Below, piece by piece: positions 4,518 to 5,887 of a DNA stretch of 5,887 bases. Position 1 is the stretch's first letter, and every line of letters begins with the position of its first letter. Below the pieces are notes generated by a model. That model was not told the origin of the DNA and made no database searches. It saw nothing but the letters and a program-made list of their open reading frames with translations. Source of the DNA: an uncultured Saprospiraceae bacterium (lineage in GTDB: Bacteria > Bacteroidota > Bacteroidia > Chitinophagales > Saprospiraceae); NCBI GenBank assembly GCA_937127195.1, contig CAKZLT010000489.1:1-5887 (forward strand), in the 5' to 3' direction. The translations under genes were made by a program, and so were the position numbers.

Positions 4518-5276
4518 TTATTTTGTCTTTCTACCAATGACCATTACGAAAGTATCTTCAAACTTTAAAGTTGGCTCATTCTTATATTTTTCTTTTACCT
4601 GTTCTGTCCCTAGAAATAATTCTTCATCAGAATAATTACTCAATAAAGACATATAACGGTTGGCTATCATATTCAAATATTTACCTTTTTCAATCTCTAA
4701 AGGATAAGAAATGAATAAGGTTTTGACATCCGAAAATCCTGTATCTACAAGTCCTTTTTCAATATCCTTATAGTGGATTTGGTTTTGCTCAAAGTAATCC
4801 AAAGCATCTTGAAAAAGAGGATATTCTATTGTTGGAGTAAGCTGTAAAATTCCAACAATACCATCTTTTTTTACAGCTTGAAATAAGGCTTTGTATAAAA
4901 TATCTCTTTCAGAAATATTCAAATGATGAAACATTTCCTTTGAGAAAACCTTATCAAATTCATCATTTTTACTCCTACAAAATGAAATAGCATCAGAATG
5001 AAAAGCCTCAATACTTGGGTGATTTTTTAAACTTTTGAGCATTTCATTTGATAAATCTACACATGAAATACTCTGCTGAAGTTTGATTTTTTTCAAAATA
5101 TCTTTGGAATAAATTCCAGTGCCAGCCCCTAAGTCTAGTATCTTATCAGTAGGTTTTAGTTCTAATTTTTGATAAATATGGTCAGTCATAAAACTGACAA
5201 AATCACTAGAATAAAACCATAGGTCATCATATATTTTGGATAAACTATCGTAGTGTTTTTTTACATTTTCTATCAT
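4518..5276 (-). CDS. Class I SAM-dependent methyltransferase
   Basis: A complete 252-residue enzyme with the Rossmann-like fold that uses S-adenosylmethionine. After an N-terminal cap (HYDSLSKIYDDLWFYSSDF) comes motif I, KILDLGAGTGIYS (45-57), the glycine-rich SAM loop. The acidic residue at the end of the second strand is in ISCVDLSNEML (70-80), and SIEAFHSDAISF (88-99) supplies the adenine-side Asp. FDKVFSKEMFHHL (107-119) matches motif IV (usually FDxVxxxxxxHHL) as in UbiE/Methyltransf_11/25 enzymes. The C-terminal 110 residues vary between families and give no substrate. Small-molecule (for example quinone- or toxin-type) methylation is more likely than DNA methylation because no DPPY/NPPY motif is present. 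The start ATG at 5276 gives the usual N-terminus. A hairpin at 5309-5327 lies in its leader. Confidence 0.92.
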   Translation of the reverse strand: MIENVKKHYDSLSKIYDDLWFYSSDFVSFMTDHIYQKLELKPTDKILDLGAGTGIYSKDILKKIKLQQSISCVDLSNEMLKSLKNHPSIEAFHSDAISFCRSKNDEFDKVFSKEMFHHLNISERDILYKALFQAVKKDGIVGILQLTPTIEYPLFQDALDYFEQNQIHYKDIEKGLVDTGFSDVKTLFISYPLEIEKGKYLNMIANRYMSLLSNYSDEELFLGTEQVKEKYKNEPTLKFEDTFVMVIGRKTK

Positions 5277-5432
5277 TCTTATTTTTTAAAAGAGATTATG
5301 TAAGAGGACAGTTTTCTGTGAAAACTGACTGAATAAAAAACTAATCAATTGGATGAGAAAAATCATTTCTTTTACTAAAAATCCTAAAAGGAAACATTCA
5401 CTAAAAAACTATTTTCCCAAAAGAAGCATAGC
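5277..5432. other. Intergenic stretch ahead of the methyltransferase
   Basis: Together with the leader at 5433-5589 this forms a 313-bp divergent gap between the methyltransferase and the small ORF at 5590. It must carry the methyltransferase promoter, but no TAnnTTTG match is present on the minus strand. Apart from the hairpin at 5309-5327 it holds loose repeats of words also found in the leader (CTAATCA at 5341-5347, ATTGGATGA at 5348-5356, AATCATTTC). They suggest an older, partial duplication within the gap. No ORF is supported here. Confidence 0.5.
5309..5327 (-). other. Compact hairpin in the methyltransferase leader
   Basis: CAGTTTTC (5309-5316) pairs with GAAAACTG (5320-5327) over eight bases, loop of three. 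It ends 32 bp upstream of the methyltransferase ATG. On the minus strand no T tract follows at once, so attenuation by termination is unlikely; it could be a protein-binding site or a 5' stabilising hairpin. Confidence 0.3.
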
Positions 5433-5589
5433 GTGTTTTCATTCATGCTCATAAATGAAAACACTTTTGTTATACTCCAAGTTTTCAAAAGAAGTCAAGG
5501 ATTTGCTTCTTGTTTCACTGCGAATTCCTCCTTGACTTTTTTGAAAATTGAAGTGATTGGATGATGTTTTAATTTCTAATCATTTCATT
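5433..5589 (+). promoter_or_regulatory. Structured 5' leader, copy 2 of a repeated element
   Basis: The order matches copy 1 at 1858-1987. First comes an 11-bp hairpin GTGTTTTCATT (5433-5443) / AATGAAAACAC (5454-5464) followed by TTTTG, which on its own looks like a terminator. The outer pairing is CACTT (5462-5466) / AAGTG (5551-5555). The main stem joins 5478-5501 to 5529-5550 as 22 base pairs (CAA, TTTTCAAAA and AAGTCAAGGA with complements), interrupted only by single unpaired G at 5481 and 5491. The 27-nt loop runs from TTTGC to GAATTCC and could pair further in a competing register (TTTGC with GCGAA). The conserved block TTTTAATTTCTAATCA (5567-5582) leads to the ATG at 5590. The large stem followed by T residues could terminate transcription unless opened. 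Confidence 0.5.
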
Positions 5590-5706
5590 ATGAAAACGCT
5601 TATAAATTCTCTTTTTAATTTGGTGAAAAATATACTTTTACTTCCAATAGCTCTTTCACCAGATTTTGCTTTTGAAATTATTCTTGCACTCTACCAATGG
5701 GTGTAA
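5590..5706 (+). CDS. Small hydrophobic peptide ORF, 38 codons
   Basis: An ATG directly after the second structured leader opens a frame starting MKTLINSLFNLVKNILLLPI, ending with ALYQWV. It is strongly hydrophobic: residues about 8-21 (LFNLVKNILLLPIA) and 26-36 (FAFEIILALYQ) could form one long amphipathic or membrane-inserting segment, with a single basic residue near each start. It matches no family I know. The start is supported by position only: in copy 1 the same leader words precede the ATG of a real gene at nearly the same distance. It could be a membrane-acting peptide such as a type I toxin, a leader peptide, or a decayed gene start. A weak five-pair hairpin (ATAGG/CCTAT, 5720-5734) follows. 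Confidence 0.42.
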   Translation: MKTLINSLFNLVKNILLLPIALSPDFAFEIILALYQWV

Positions 5707-5887
5707 GAATAATTTTATTATAGGAAAAGCCTATTGATTTAGGTTAATTGAAGTCTTGAATGTCAATGACTAAATTGTGAGCCTTGCACGGTCTTGCAAG
5801 TACGCATGTATCCCGAGAACATTTAGTCAATACTGACTATGTTCTCGGAATACATGCCCTCCTTCGTCGGCTTGGTCAGGGATGCTG
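5707..5887. other. Right-edge non-coding stretch with a GC rise
   Basis: After the small ORF about 75 bp of AT-rich sequence gives way to DNA of roughly 50% GC (51 of the last 102 bases by hand count), unlike the rest of the window. Short frames run off the right edge on both strands: a plus-strand ATG at 5839 reading MFSEYMPSFVGLVRDA, and a minus-strand frame ending at 5823 in KEGMYSENIVSID. Both read through the palindrome, and neither is recognisable, so I call no gene. Confidence 0.45.
5783..5857. repeat. Tandem hairpins with a 23-bp imperfect palindrome
   Basis: A small hairpin CTTGCA (5783-5788) / TGCAAG (5795-5800) precedes a large one. In the large one GCATGTAT (5804-5811) pairs with ATACATGC (5850-5857), CCGAGAACA (5813-5821) with TGTTCTCGG (5840-5848), and TAGTCA (5824-5829) with TGACTA (5834-5839). 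There is one C·A mismatch, a two-base bulge and loop ATAC. In addition, TGACTAAAT (5767-5775) can pair with ATTTAGTCA (5821-5829), an alternative fold. The palindrome is too long for chance. Terminator, mobile-element end, recombination site and protein-binding site are all possible; it lacks a T tract and has no attC core sequences. Confidence 0.65.

Noticed and set aside
5804..5857. Integron attC-like site
   Set aside because: The hairpin lacks the RYYYAAC and GTTRRRY core sites at its outer ends, and there is no integrase or second comparable site.
5823..5887. Minus-strand gene end or plus-strand gene start running off the right edge
   Set aside because: Each reads through a palindrome, which by itself gives similar peptides on both strands, and too few residues are visible to identify anything.
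1..5887. CRISPR array, tRNA, rRNA or transposase genes
   Set aside because: No regularly spaced direct repeats, cloverleaf, conserved rRNA segments or DDE/HUH/tyrosine-recombinase motifs were found on either strand.

Overview
The window is AT-rich chromosomal or island DNA, most likely from a member of the Bacteroidota, perhaps a Cytophagia-type marine or freshwater bacterium. This rests on three things. Nearly all starts lack a Shine-Dalgarno sequence and follow A/T-rich leaders. TAnnTTTG elements of the Bacteroidota -7 type lie ahead of some genes. Coding is dense with small orphan proteins. The assignment is an inference and not proven by any single marker.

Layout. The left edge holds the first 50 codons of a minus-strand restriction-modification enzyme (Eco57I / type IIG-like N-terminus). 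A 400-bp stretch follows that contains a decayed relative of a small gene found intact later in the window. A 298-residue plus-strand orphan protein (557-1453) ends at a good hairpin terminator, and a 77-residue minus-strand protein converges on it. Next comes a structured leader and a 117-residue accessory protein, converging with an Xre-type HTH regulator. Then three plus-strand orphan proteins appear (92, 159 and 104 residues). The first ends at a strong terminator, and the third is followed 11 bp later by a GNAT acetyltransferase. A class I SAM methyltransferase on the minus strand converges on the acetyltransferase with 2 bp between stops. Divergent from the methyltransferase is a second structured leader followed by a 38-codon hydrophobic ORF. 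The right edge has a marked rise in GC and a 23-bp imperfect palindrome, suggesting the border of another element.

How the genes work together. Little is functionally linked. Apart from the 104-residue protein / acetyltransferase pair, each gene seems to be its own transcription unit, often ended by its own hairpin or converging on a neighbour. This mix of restriction-modification, GNAT, methyltransferase, HTH regulator and orphan small proteins is typical of a variable accessory region. No phage, conjugation or transposase gene is visible.

The most interesting signal is a pair of similar structured leaders (about 1858-1987 and 5433-5589). Each has an upstream hairpin, an outer stem, an inner AAGGA/TCCTT hairpin with identical flanking words (AAGGATTTGC and TTCCTCCTTGA), and a shared TTTTAAT[A/T]TCTAATCA block before an ATG. 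They precede two unrelated small proteins, so they look like a reusable cis-regulatory RNA or mobile promoter module.
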